Assembly (NCBI GenBank): GCA_964408945.1
Contig: CAYPBJ010000009.1
Coordinates: forward strand, 1-64,000
Direction of reading: 5' to 3'
Length of the DNA: 64,000 nucleotides
Origin: VMCP01 sp964408945
Lineage (GTDB): Bacteria > Bacteroidota > Bacteroidia > NS11-12g > UBA955
Shown here: in pieces, positions 37,759-44,769 of the stretch
Position numbering within the stretch: position 1 is the stretch's first letter
Layout of the letters: each line of letters begins with the position of its first letter
Made by a program: the position numbers and the translations under genes
The notes under the pieces: model-generated
What the model was told of the DNA's origin: nothing
The model's input: only the letters and a program-made list of their open reading frames with translations
Database searches by the model: none

Positions 37759-38487
37759 TTAATATTCTACTTTTGTTAGAAATAATCCATGCGCGGGGAC
37801 AGATTTACCAGCATCAGATCGTTTGCCTGAATTTAGGATGTACTGAAATTCTTGGAGGTTTATTTTTTCAGTGCCCACTTCAATGAGGGTGCCTACCATT
37901 GCTCGTACCATGTTTCTTAAAAAGCGATTGGCTTTTACGGTAAAAACCAAACCCGTATCGGTGTGCTCCCATTTTGCTTCATAAATGATGCAATTGTAGC
38001 TATTTTTGGTAGTTTTTGCTTTGCAAAATGCGCTGAAATCAGAATGGTTTTTAATGATTTCGCAGGCTTTTAGTAGCACTTCAAAATTTAAATTCAACTT
38101 TATAATCCAAGCCAAGTCACCCCGAAATGCATTTTTTTCGAAATCAATATAATATTTGTATTCCCTGGAAACTGCCGAAAATCTTGCATGAAAATCATTC
38201 GAAATCTCCACGAGATGCGTAATGCTAATATCTGGGGGTAGCAATCGGTTCAATGAATTTTTGATTTTAGCACAATCAATGGATTTTTCAAAATCAAAAT
38301 GAGCCACATAATGAGAAGCATGTACGCCGGTATCCGTTCTTCCGCAACCAACTACTTCAACCTCAGTTTGCAGCACTTGGAATAGCTTGCCTTCTATCTC
38401 GGCTTGCACAGAATGTACATTAGGTTGTTTTTGCCAACCATGGTAGTTTTTGCCTAAATACTGAAGTTCAATTTTGTAGCGAGTCAT
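37759..38487 (-). CDS. truA: tRNA pseudouridine(38-40) synthase
   Basis: TruA converts uridines 38-40 of the tRNA anticodon arm to pseudouridine. The 242-residue protein has the catalytic aspartate, Asp52, in GCGRTDTGVHAS. Other family motifs are YLGKNYHGWQKQP at the start, FSAVSREYKYYI in the middle and FLRNMVRAMVGTL near the end. Length is normal. The gene is hemmed in by heptamer arrays: one ends 1 nt past its stop codon and the other begins 3 nt upstream of its start codon. Its ribosome-binding region is thus made of repeat sequence, and no ordinary promoter is visible close to it. Transcription probably comes from the thiolase side through the array. Confidence 0.96.
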   Translation of the reverse strand: MTRYKIELQYLGKNYHGWQKQPNVHSVQAEIEGKLFQVLQTEVEVVGCGRTDTGVHASHYVAHFDFEKSIDCAKIKNSLNRLLPPDISITHLVEISNDFHARFSAVSREYKYYIDFEKNAFRGDLAWIIKLNLNFEVLLKACEIIKNHSDFSAFCKAKTTKNSYNCIIYEAKWEHTDTGLVFTVKANRFLRNMVRAMVGTLIEVGTEKINLQEFQYILNSGKRSDAGKSVPAHGLFLTKVEY

Positions 38488-38490
38488 TTT

Positions 38491-38629
38491 TCGGGTTTCA
38501 GGATTTGGGTATCGGGTATCGGGTAGCAGGTTTCTAGTCTCTAGTCTCTAGTCTCTAGTCTCTAGCACTTGGACTACCAACTACCAACTACCAACTACCA
38601 ACTACCATTTACCAACTACCATTTACCAA
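38491..38629. repeat. heptamer tandem array, right of truA (inverted relative to the left array)
   Basis: Eleven in-phase heptamers (38491-38567) run from TCGGGTA-type units to five TCTAGTC-type units. A 6-nt spacer CTTGGA follows, then eight CTACCAA-type units (38574-38629). Read on the minus strand, the order is TTGGTAG type, then GACTAGA type, then TACCCGA type. This matches the order of the left array plus one extra unit type. The last heptamer contains the thiolase stop codon (38623-38625), so the repeat overlaps coding sequence. Confidence 0.95.
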
Positions 38630-39822
38630 TTTTCAAATATAATTGCAGAGCCTTGTCCTACGCCGATGCACATGGTGGCAAGGCCGTATTTTAGGGACTT
38701 ATTGCGTTGCATTTGGTGTAATAATGTGGCTGAAATGCGAGTACCCGATGCGCCGAGGGGGTGGCCAATGGCAATACTTCCGCCGTTGAGATTGACTTTG
38801 CTCGGATCTGCTTTCAATAAGTCAATGCTGGCAAGGACTTGAGCAGCAAAAGCTTCGTTCAGTTCCATAATGTCAAGTTGATCTATAGTCAAGCCGGCTT
38901 TTTGAAGGGCTTTTTGAGTAGCTGGTACGGGTCCAATTCCCATGATAGCTGGATCCACACCGGCAATGCCAAAACTTACAATTCTGGCCATAGGGGTGAG
39001 GTTGTATTTCTTAACTATGTCCTCACTGGCAAGCAAACAACAAGCAGCGCCATCGTTGATTCCAGAGGAGTTTCCAGCAGTCACACTTCCGTTAGAACGA
39101 AAAGCGGGAGCAAGGGTAGCTAAAACATCGGTAGTGCTCAAACGCGGGTGCTCATCAGTTTGAAACACGATCGGATCCTTTTTTTTCTGAGGGATGTAAA
39201 TGGGGGTGATTTCATCACCGAAATCTCCACGTTCATGTGCTTGCTGCCATTTCAATTGAGATTCATAGGCAAATTGATCTTGACGCTCACGAGTTATATT
39301 GTATTTTTCGGCAACATTTTCAGCAGTTTCTCCCATTGAGAAAGGATAGTGAAGCTTTGAAAGAGCTTTATTGGTGAATCTCCACCCAATGGTGGTATCG
39401 TAAATTTCAGGGGTGCGAGAAAAGGCAGATTCTGCCTTGGCCATGACAAAAGGTGCACGGGTCATGCTCTCAGTTCCACCAGCAATGATTAGATTTGCTT
39501 CACCACTTTTGATGGCCATGTAACCGTTTTGGATGCTTTGAAGTCCCGAGGCACACAAACGATTTACGGTATATCCGGGAACGGTTTCAGGAATTCCTGC
39601 TAAAAGAGAAGCCATGCGCGCAACATTTCGGTTGTCTTCGCCCGCTTGATTGGCAGCGCCAAATATCACTTCGTCAACTTCGGAATAATCTATTTGAGGA
39701 TTTCGGGCAACGATGGATTTAATTACTTCTGCAGCCAAATCATCTGGACGAACAGAGGCCAAAGTGCCACCAAATTTACCAACGGCTGTGCGGGTAATGT
39801 CAATTACAAAAACATCCTTCAT
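38623..39822 (-). CDS. acetyl-CoA acyltransferase, 3-oxoadipyl-CoA thiolase-like
   Basis: This thiolase II family enzyme cleaves 3-oxoacyl-CoA with CoA, or condenses acetyl-CoA units in reverse. In the 399-residue protein the nucleophile is Cys90 (NRLCASG), with His354 (GHPLGASG) and Cys385 (MCIGVGQG). The N-terminal stretch GAANQAGEDNRNVARMA and TTIGWRF closely resemble PcaF/PaaJ 3-oxoadipyl-CoA thiolases. No phenylacetate or beta-ketoadipate genes are nearby, so a general fatty-acid role is equally possible. Its final Trp codon and stop codon lie inside a heptamer repeat. GACCTTTG at 39827-39834, a near match to the -7 box, lies 4 nt upstream of the start. Confidence 0.9.
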   Translation of the reverse strand: MKDVFVIDITRTAVGKFGGTLASVRPDDLAAEVIKSIVARNPQIDYSEVDEVIFGAANQAGEDNRNVARMASLLAGIPETVPGYTVNRLCASGLQSIQNGYMAIKSGEANLIIAGGTESMTRAPFVMAKAESAFSRTPEIYDTTIGWRFTNKALSKLHYPFSMGETAENVAEKYNITRERQDQFAYESQLKWQQAHERGDFGDEITPIYIPQKKKDPIVFQTDEHPRLSTTDVLATLAPAFRSNGSVTAGNSSGINDGAACCLLASEDIVKKYNLTPMARIVSFGIAGVDPAIMGIGPVPATQKALQKAGLTIDQLDIMELNEAFAAQVLASIDLLKADPSKVNLNGGSIAIGHPLGASGTRISATLLHQMQRNKSLKYGLATMCIGVGQGSAIIFENW

Positions 39823-39844
39823 GGTGCAAAGGTCGGAAAAAGGA

Positions 39845-40576
39845 TCAATTCAACTTCCATCTGTAGGTAAGATTTAATCCTACGTTATATAAATAACCGT
39901 TGATCGGAGTATCTTGGGTTAGGCTTGAGATTGAATAGCGCAATGTAGGCTCTAAGCATATCTGTGATTTAGAATTGATGTTGTAGGTGGTTCCAAGTCC
40001 AAGCGAAGGAATGAGAACAATATCCTTATAAATGGATCTTCCATCAACATTTACAATGGTTGTGTCTGCGATGTTTGAGGAAATGGGAATGATATTGGTG
40101 TTTTGAACTCTAAAAATATTTGTTGACAAACCTAAATGGTAGGTAAACTGCCATTTTTTATTCCCCCAAGTTTGCCTTAGAGCTATTGGAATAGAATAGT
40201 AATAAAAGTGGTCAACCAAAGTCGCTATATAAGCGATATTGGGTTTAAAGACCGTTATATTTTCATTGGCAAAACCCATATCTCTATAGCCAAACCCAAA
40301 TTCTATGGAAGTTCTTTTAGTAAGATCAATAGCAAGATTCAGTTGAGTGGAATGACCAATACGAGGGATTTCCGTTTTATTGCGCAGGTCGATGATTTGG
40401 TACGACGTCCAACTATTGTTGACATTCGTCAGATGTCGGTAGTTTAAATCGGGCGAAAAACCGATAGCTACACGAAGGGGAGGGAAAGGTGTTTTTTCAT
40501 TTTTTGGATAGTCTGGTTGAGCAAATGCTTGACTGATCATTCCAAACAATAATGACAAACTAATCAATTTCATCAT
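39845..40576 (-). CDS. small outer-membrane beta-barrel-like protein, unknown function
   Basis: This is a 243-residue exported protein of no recognised family. Residues 1-20 are a signal peptide ending near QAFAQP. The mature part alternates hydrophobic and polar residues in strands such as SIEFGFGYRDMGF and CLEPTLRYSIS, and ends in NVGLNLTYRWKLN. This layout fits an 8-10 strand barrel of the outer-membrane porin-like type. The ATG at 40574-40576 is followed directly by another in-frame ATG, and either may be used. It is 22 nt upstream of the thiolase gene on the same strand, but the proteins have no evident link. Confidence 0.7.
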   Translation of the reverse strand: MMKLISLSLLFGMISQAFAQPDYPKNEKTPFPPLRVAIGFSPDLNYRHLTNVNNSWTSYQIIDLRNKTEIPRIGHSTQLNLAIDLTKRTSIEFGFGYRDMGFANENITVFKPNIAYIATLVDHFYYYSIPIALRQTWGNKKWQFTYHLGLSTNIFRVQNTNIIPISSNIADTTIVNVDGRSIYKDIVLIPSLGLGTTYNINSKSQICLEPTLRYSISSLTQDTPINGYLYNVGLNLTYRWKLN

Positions 40577-40583
40577 GGATTAG

Positions 40584-40591
40584 CGAATATA
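40584..40591 (-). promoter_or_regulatory. -7-like box (TATATTCG) of the barrel protein gene
   Basis: On the minus strand TATATTCG differs from TAnnTTTG at one position and lies 7 nt before the ATG at 40576. The yebC-like gene has a similar TTCG variant, so this may be a real subtype. No matching -33 TTG was found. Confidence 0.35.
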
Positions 40592-40760
40592 AACCGAAGT
40601 TGTGATATTATAGGTTGTGTTATTGGGCACACAATCTATTTCTTCAGCAAATTTGTTTTGACGCTCTATTGATATTTTGGTTATCAAGCTGATTTCTAAC
40701 CACTATTTTTTTTATTGATGAAGAATTTACACAAAACACAATCTTAACAATTTGGTAACA

Positions 40761-40789
40761 TTGTCTCTTGTTTGGGCCAAGTAATTTTG
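40761..40789 (+). promoter_or_regulatory. -33/-7 promoter of the ATP-grasp gene
   Basis: TTG at 40761-40763 and TAATTTTG at 40782-40789 are 18 nt apart, close to the Bacteroidota promoter spacing. The box ends 7 nt before the ATG at 40797, so the mRNA leader is very short or absent. Confidence 0.6.
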
Positions 40790-40796
40790 TTGTTCA

Positions 40797-41756
40797 ATGA
40801 GTCATGATTTTCCTTTGCCCACGGCAGCAATATTATATGCAGATAGCCGTTTTACACCATGGAAAGAGAATATAGATTTTTCTACCATTTCATCAATTTA
40901 TCATGCATTAGGAGGAGAATTTGACACAACCGTTGTTCATATGACTACTCCAACGCCTGAGTTTGGAGAATTCTTGCGAACTTTTGATGTGGTTTTTAAT
41001 TTATGTTATGGATTTGGGAATGAAAGCCAAGCTGCAGTAGCCAAGTTTCTTGATTTGCATAAAATCAATCATTTGAGCAGTAGCGGTCATGCTCAAGATG
41101 CTGCACAAGATAAGTTACTGGTTGAAGATTTATGCATAGAACAAGGCATAAAAACGGCCACAACTTTTAGAACGATAAAGTCGTTAAACGAATACCATGG
41201 TAGGGTCATAGTGAAACCACGTTTTGGAGGTTGTCATAGGGGAATTTCTATTTTAGACAATGATGCTGAGAATTTTGAGTTTTTGTCAAATGCTGTTTTA
41301 GATTCGGAAACTTTGGTTCAGCCTTATTTATTGGGGAGGGAGTTTTCAGTAGCGGTTATACCCAATAGCAGTGGTAATGGATATGAAACTTTAAAACCTG
41401 CTGAGATAGTTCCATTTCCTAGCAGAGCTATTTATGTGGCTGGAAGCTCTTTTGGGACAACCAAACGCGAAATGGAGTACACTTTAGAACCGGCGGTTTT
41501 AGAAGATCTAATTTTGTCTGCGATTCAAATTCACCATGTTTTGAGCTTGAGTTATGTTTCTCGTGTTGATTTTAGAATTTGGAATCACATGCCCTTTATT
41601 TTAGATGTCAATACCATGCCCAACATGCACCCCACCAAAAGTATATTACCCTTTTTGTTGAAATACTCAGGCATTGAGTTGAAAGAATTCTTACTTCGAC
41701 AGGTGAAAGTTAATGTCAATACCAACGGTAAATTAGCACATTTGCAAATGGCCTAA
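40797..41756 (+). CDS. stand-alone ATP-grasp ligase, D-Ala-D-Ala ligase-like
   Basis: ATP-grasp enzymes join a carboxylate to an amine through an acyl phosphate. The 319-residue protein follows the D-alanine-D-alanine ligase layout. An N-terminal domain has FNLCYGFGNESQAAVAKFLD in place of the Ddl HGxxGEDG region. A central lid has VIVKPRFGGCHRGISI, and the C-terminal metal site reads SRVDFRIW, then ILDVNTMPNMHPTKS. The HGxxGE signature of true Ddl is not conserved, so another substrate is likely. It stands alone with its own promoter, 51 nt before a yebC-family gene. No precursor peptide, carrier protein or partner ligase is adjacent, so the function is unknown. Confidence 0.75.
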   Translation: MSHDFPLPTAAILYADSRFTPWKENIDFSTISSIYHALGGEFDTTVVHMTTPTPEFGEFLRTFDVVFNLCYGFGNESQAAVAKFLDLHKINHLSSSGHAQDAAQDKLLVEDLCIEQGIKTATTFRTIKSLNEYHGRVIVKPRFGGCHRGISILDNDAENFEFLSNAVLDSETLVQPYLLGREFSVAVIPNSSGNGYETLKPAEIVPFPSRAIYVAGSSFGTTKREMEYTLEPAVLEDLILSAIQIHHVLSLSYVSRVDFRIWNHMPFILDVNTMPNMHPTKSILPFLLKYSGIELKEFLLRQVKVNVNTNGKLAHLQMA

Positions 41757-41778
41757 TAGATAAATGCGCAGACTTTTA

Positions 41779-41786
41779 TAACTTCG
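41779..41786 (+). promoter_or_regulatory. -7-like box (TAACTTCG) of the YebC-family gene
   Basis: This one-mismatch relative of TAnnTTTG lies 21 nt before the ATG at 41808, in the 51-nt gap after the ATP-grasp gene. Confidence 0.35.
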
Positions 41787-41807
41787 CACTCCAAAATTTG
41801 GAATTGT

Positions 41808-42524
41808 ATGGGAAGGATATTCGAAAAACGCAAACATAAAATGTTCGCACGCTTTGACAAAATGGCAAAGCAGTTTACCAAGTTAGGAAAGGAAATTGCA
41901 ATCGCTGTGAAAATGGGCGGCGAAAATCCTGATTACAATCCGCGTTTACGTCTGGCTATTCAAAATGCCAAGAACGTGAATATGCCCAAAGATCGGGTAG
42001 ATGCCGCTATTAAAAGAGCAATCAGTAAAACCGAAGGCGATTACGAAGAGGTTCGATACGAAGGGTATGCACCTCACGGTGTAGGAGTAGTAGTAGAAAC
42101 CGCAACTGACAATCCAACCAGAACAGTAGCCAATGTTCGCATGCACTTCAACAAAGGCGGCGGATCATTGGGTAAAACTGGTTCTTTAGATTTCAATTTT
42201 ACGCGCAAGGGAGTATTTAAAATAGCTAAGTCAACTTTAGCCGGAAAAGACCTAGATGAATTTGAGTTTGAACTGATTGACCACGGTCTAGATGATTTTG
42301 CATTCGACGAGGAGGATGTTTACGTTTACAGCGCGTTTACTGATTTTGGACAAATGCAAAAAGCCCTTGAAGATATGAAAATTGAGGTGGTGAATGCAGA
42401 ATTGCAATACATTCCCAATTCGTATGTTGATTTAGATGAAACACAAGCTCAAGAAGTCCTGGATTTAGTGGAGCGTTTGGAAGGCGATGATGACGTCCAA
42501 AACGTTTACACCAATCTTAGATAA
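41808..42524 (+). CDS. YebC/PmpR/TACO1-family protein
   Basis: This family has been described as DNA-binding regulators (PmpR) and, in mitochondria (TACO1) and bacteria, as factors that ease translation of difficult stretches such as proline runs. The 238-residue protein has the family start MGRIFEKRKHKMFARFDKMA, the helical region PRLRLAIQNAKNVNMPKDRV and the later motif YEGYAPHGVGVVVE. Length is normal. Its stop codon directly abuts the stop of the convergent DUF1573 gene. DNA-binding and ribosome-acting family members cannot be told apart by eye. Confidence 0.9.
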   Translation: MGRIFEKRKHKMFARFDKMAKQFTKLGKEIAIAVKMGGENPDYNPRLRLAIQNAKNVNMPKDRVDAAIKRAISKTEGDYEEVRYEGYAPHGVGVVVETATDNPTRTVANVRMHFNKGGGSLGKTGSLDFNFTRKGVFKIAKSTLAGKDLDEFEFELIDHGLDDFAFDEEDVYVYSAFTDFGQMQKALEDMKIEVVNAELQYIPNSYVDLDETQAQEVLDLVERLEGDDDVQNVYTNLR

Positions 42525-43661
42525 TTAGAATGGACAATCAGCGCATTTGCGTTTCTTGATTTCGGGAAACGTAGCTTGCACCCATATGTTTCGCTCGGGT
42601 TGAGTGGGATCGTTACTGACAATCCAAATACCTATCCCTTTTTTACCGTTTTTAGTGACTGTATCGAAAAGCACTTTTACTCTCATTGTTTCTCCAGGAG
42701 CAAGAGTTGTTTTTGGAATGGTCAACGTGATACATGGACAGTCAGGAACAATTTGGTGAATAGTCAGAGGCGATTTTCCATCGTTTTTAAAATCGAAATA
42801 ACCGTTCAAATATCCTCCAGAAGGCACCTCACCAAAATTCAGCGTAGTAGGAGTAACCACTAGTTTAGCGGCTTTTTTCAATTTTTTAGCACTCAAAGTG
42901 GGGAAGTATTGCTTGCGGTTGTAACTAACATTGATGCCTAAATAAAAGTTCCCGTAACTGCTAGAAATCACCGGAATTTCAAATCCCCCGAAACCATAAG
43001 AAGGGGCTTTGATTCCATCAATTGTAACAATTACTTTTTGCGATTCACCCGGTTCTAGCGATTGCGGAAATCCTTCGATGGTGATGTAATCAGGAACCCT
43101 TCCAGGGCCAAGAGGCTGAATGGTAGCGGTAAAATCACTGTTGTTGGTCAGTCTAAATTCTTTCTTGAGGATTTGATTGTCAAGCAGAGGATCAAACGTC
43201 AAATTGATCAGATCAGCCTGAAGATTTCCAATATTTGGTATGGGGGCACCAATAGTGGTAGGTTGGGGGCGGATGACGTTGCCTTTGATATTTAGGTATT
43301 GGATGGGATTGATTTTCGAGTTAGAATAAACGGTTACGGTTTTATCAAAAGTTCCAAGACGGTTGGTTGTTTCATAACGAGCGTCAACATATCCGCTATC
43401 ACCGGGTTTGATTTCATTTTCAGACCAAGTTGGGGTGGTGCAGCCGCAGCTGGTTTCCACATTTAAAATCTTGATGGGCGTGGTTCCGGTATTTTTAAAA
43501 ACAAAACGGTGGGTAGCAAAACGCATACTTTCTTCTAAAGTTCCAAAATCATAGATGCGTTCACGAAACCCGAGGGCACCGGAAGTTGGTTCATCTTGAG
43601 CTAATGAGGCATTGGAAATAAAAAGAGTTGCAGCGATAAAAATATTTTTGATGAGATTCAT
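42525..43661 (-). CDS. exported DUF1573 (ASH-like Ig-fold) protein
   Basis: From the ATG at 43661 this is a 378-residue protein with a signal peptide (residues 1-20, ending NASLAQD). Two DUF1573-type Ig-like repeats are visible. The first has IYDFGTLEE and TSCGCTTPTW, and the second has LNFGEVPSG and VPDCPCITLTIPKTTLAPGE. A less conserved Ig-like segment lies between them. The paired cysteines after the first strands (CGC, CPC) are typical of DUF1573. The end is cysteine-containing (KKRKCADCPF). The frame is open 51 codons further upstream, but that part lacks signal-peptide character. DUF1573 proteins are common in Bacteroidota and have no settled function. Confidence 0.85.
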   Translation of the reverse strand: MNLIKNIFIAATLFISNASLAQDEPTSGALGFRERIYDFGTLEESMRFATHRFVFKNTGTTPIKILNVETSCGCTTPTWSENEIKPGDSGYVDARYETTNRLGTFDKTVTVYSNSKINPIQYLNIKGNVIRPQPTTIGAPIPNIGNLQADLINLTFDPLLDNQILKKEFRLTNNSDFTATIQPLGPGRVPDYITIEGFPQSLEPGESQKVIVTIDGIKAPSYGFGGFEIPVISSSYGNFYLGINVSYNRKQYFPTLSAKKLKKAAKLVVTPTTLNFGEVPSGGYLNGYFDFKNDGKSPLTIHQIVPDCPCITLTIPKTTLAPGETMRVKVLFDTVTKNGKKGIGIWIVSNDPTQPERNIWVQATFPEIKKRKCADCPF

Positions 43662-43695
43662 AAATGGAAATAAGAGTATAATTATGTGGTCATAG

Positions 43696-43741
43696 ACGTA
43701 AAAATGGGGATTTTGGTTGTTTTCGGGGGATATTTTTACGT
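43696..43741. promoter_or_regulatory. 10-bp inverted repeat between DUF1573 gene and rpsL
   Basis: ACGTAAAAAT (43696-43705) and ATTTTTACGT (43732-43741) are perfect inverted copies separated by 26 nt. They lie about 35 nt upstream of the DUF1573 start and 125 nt upstream of the rpsL -7 box. They could be an operator or chance in AT-rich DNA. Confidence 0.35.
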
Positions 43742-43843
43742 AAATACAAAGATAATGAAAGGAAATCAGAAATAGTTTTAATGAATGTATATGGGCGTTT
43801 TTGAATGTTTTCAATGAAAATCAATATTTTTTTGGAGTATGTG

Positions 43844-43874
43844 TTGATAATGACAAAAAATAATCTTAATTTTG
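43844..43874 (+). promoter_or_regulatory. -33/-7 promoter of the ribosomal superoperon
   Basis: TTG at 43844-43846, a 20-nt spacer and TAATTTTG at 43867-43874 make a near-ideal Bacteroidota promoter. It ends 21 nt before the rpsL ATG. Confidence 0.8.
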
Positions 43875-43895
43875 CCGTCCTTTTTGGGAAAAAAT

Positions 43896-44276
43896 ATGCC
43901 TACTATTCAACAGTTAATTAGAAAAGGTCGCCAGGAGATTGTGGTAAAGAGTAAGTCTCCTGCATTGGATTCTTGTCCACAGAGACGCGGTGTTTGTACC
44001 CGTGTATATACCACTACACCTAAGAAGCCAAACTCAGCGCTTCGTAAGGTAGCGCGTGTACGTTTGACCAACGGTAAAGAGGTGAATGCCTACATCCCTG
44101 GAGAGGGCCACAACTTGCAAGAGCACAGTATTGTGTTGGTACGCGGCGGAAGGGTAAAAGATCTTCCGGGTGTTCGTTACCACATTGTACGTGGAGCTTT
44201 AGACACAGCAGGTGTTGAAGGTAGAAATCAAAGAAGAAGTAAATACGGAACCAAAAAGCCAAAAGCTAAAAAATAA
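43896..44276 (+). CDS. rpsL: 30S ribosomal protein S12
   Basis: S12 sits at the decoding centre of the 30S subunit. From the ATG at 43896 the protein has 126 residues. An in-frame start at 43872 would overlap the promoter and is rejected. The conserved loop TTPKKPNSALRK and the loop GGRVKDLPGV keep the lysines whose substitution gives streptomycin resistance, so the sequence looks streptomycin-sensitive at these sites. It is the first gene of the str-S10-spc-alpha superoperon. Confidence 0.98.
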   Translation: MPTIQQLIRKGRQEIVVKSKSPALDSCPQRRGVCTRVYTTTPKKPNSALRKVARVRLTNGKEVNAYIPGEGHNLQEHSIVLVRGGRVKDLPGVRYHIVRGALDTAGVEGRNQRRSKYGTKKPKAKK

Positions 44277-44290
44277 TCACTAGTTAAGCC

Positions 44291-44761
44291 ATGAGAAAAA
44301 CGCGCGCTAAAAAACGCATATTGATTCCTGATCCTAAGTTCAACGATCAGTTAGTTACTCGTTTTGTAAACGGAATGATGTACGATGGTAAAAAGTCAAC
44401 TGCATTGAAGATTTTCTATGATGCAATTGATATTGTTGAAAGAAAGGTGACTGAGGAGCCTGGTATTGAGACTTGGAGAAAAGCAATGAACAACGTAATG
44501 CCTGCTGTAGAGGTTAAGGCACGTCGTGTGGGTGGAGCTACATTCCAAATTCCTACTGAGATTCCTCAAAGAAGACGCGTTGCGGTAGGAATGAAATGGT
44601 TGATTAACTACTCTCGCAGAAGAAACGAAAAGTCTATGGCCGAAAAGTTGGCAGCGGAAATCGTTGCAGCTTCAAAAAGTGAAGGTGCTTCTGTAAAAAA
44701 GAAAGAAGATACTCACAAAATGGCTGAAGCAAACAAAGCATTCTCACATTTTAGAGCATAA
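44291..44761 (+). CDS. rpsG: 30S ribosomal protein S7
   Basis: S7 nucleates assembly of the 30S head and contacts tRNA at the E site. The 156-residue protein has the usual conserved stretch VKARRVGGATFQIPTE and the C-terminal SMAEKLAAEI. It lies 14 nt after rpsL and 8 nt before fusA, the canonical str order. Confidence 0.98.
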   Translation: MRKTRAKKRILIPDPKFNDQLVTRFVNGMMYDGKKSTALKIFYDAIDIVERKVTEEPGIETWRKAMNNVMPAVEVKARRVGGATFQIPTEIPQRRRVAVGMKWLINYSRRRNEKSMAEKLAAEIVAASKSEGASVKKKEDTHKMAEANKAFSHFRA

Positions 44762-44769
44762 TTGAAAAC

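Noticed and set aside
37607..38629. CRISPR-like array
   Set aside because: The repeats are 7 nt, contiguous and without spacers, and no cas gene is present.
38491..38629. Array as terminal inverted repeat of an insertion sequence or transposon
   Set aside because: No transposase gene or target-site duplication is visible, and the enclosed gene is the housekeeping gene truA.
43662..43814. 51-codon N-terminal extension of the DUF1573 protein
   Set aside because: The extension lacks conserved character and would place the signal peptide inside the protein.
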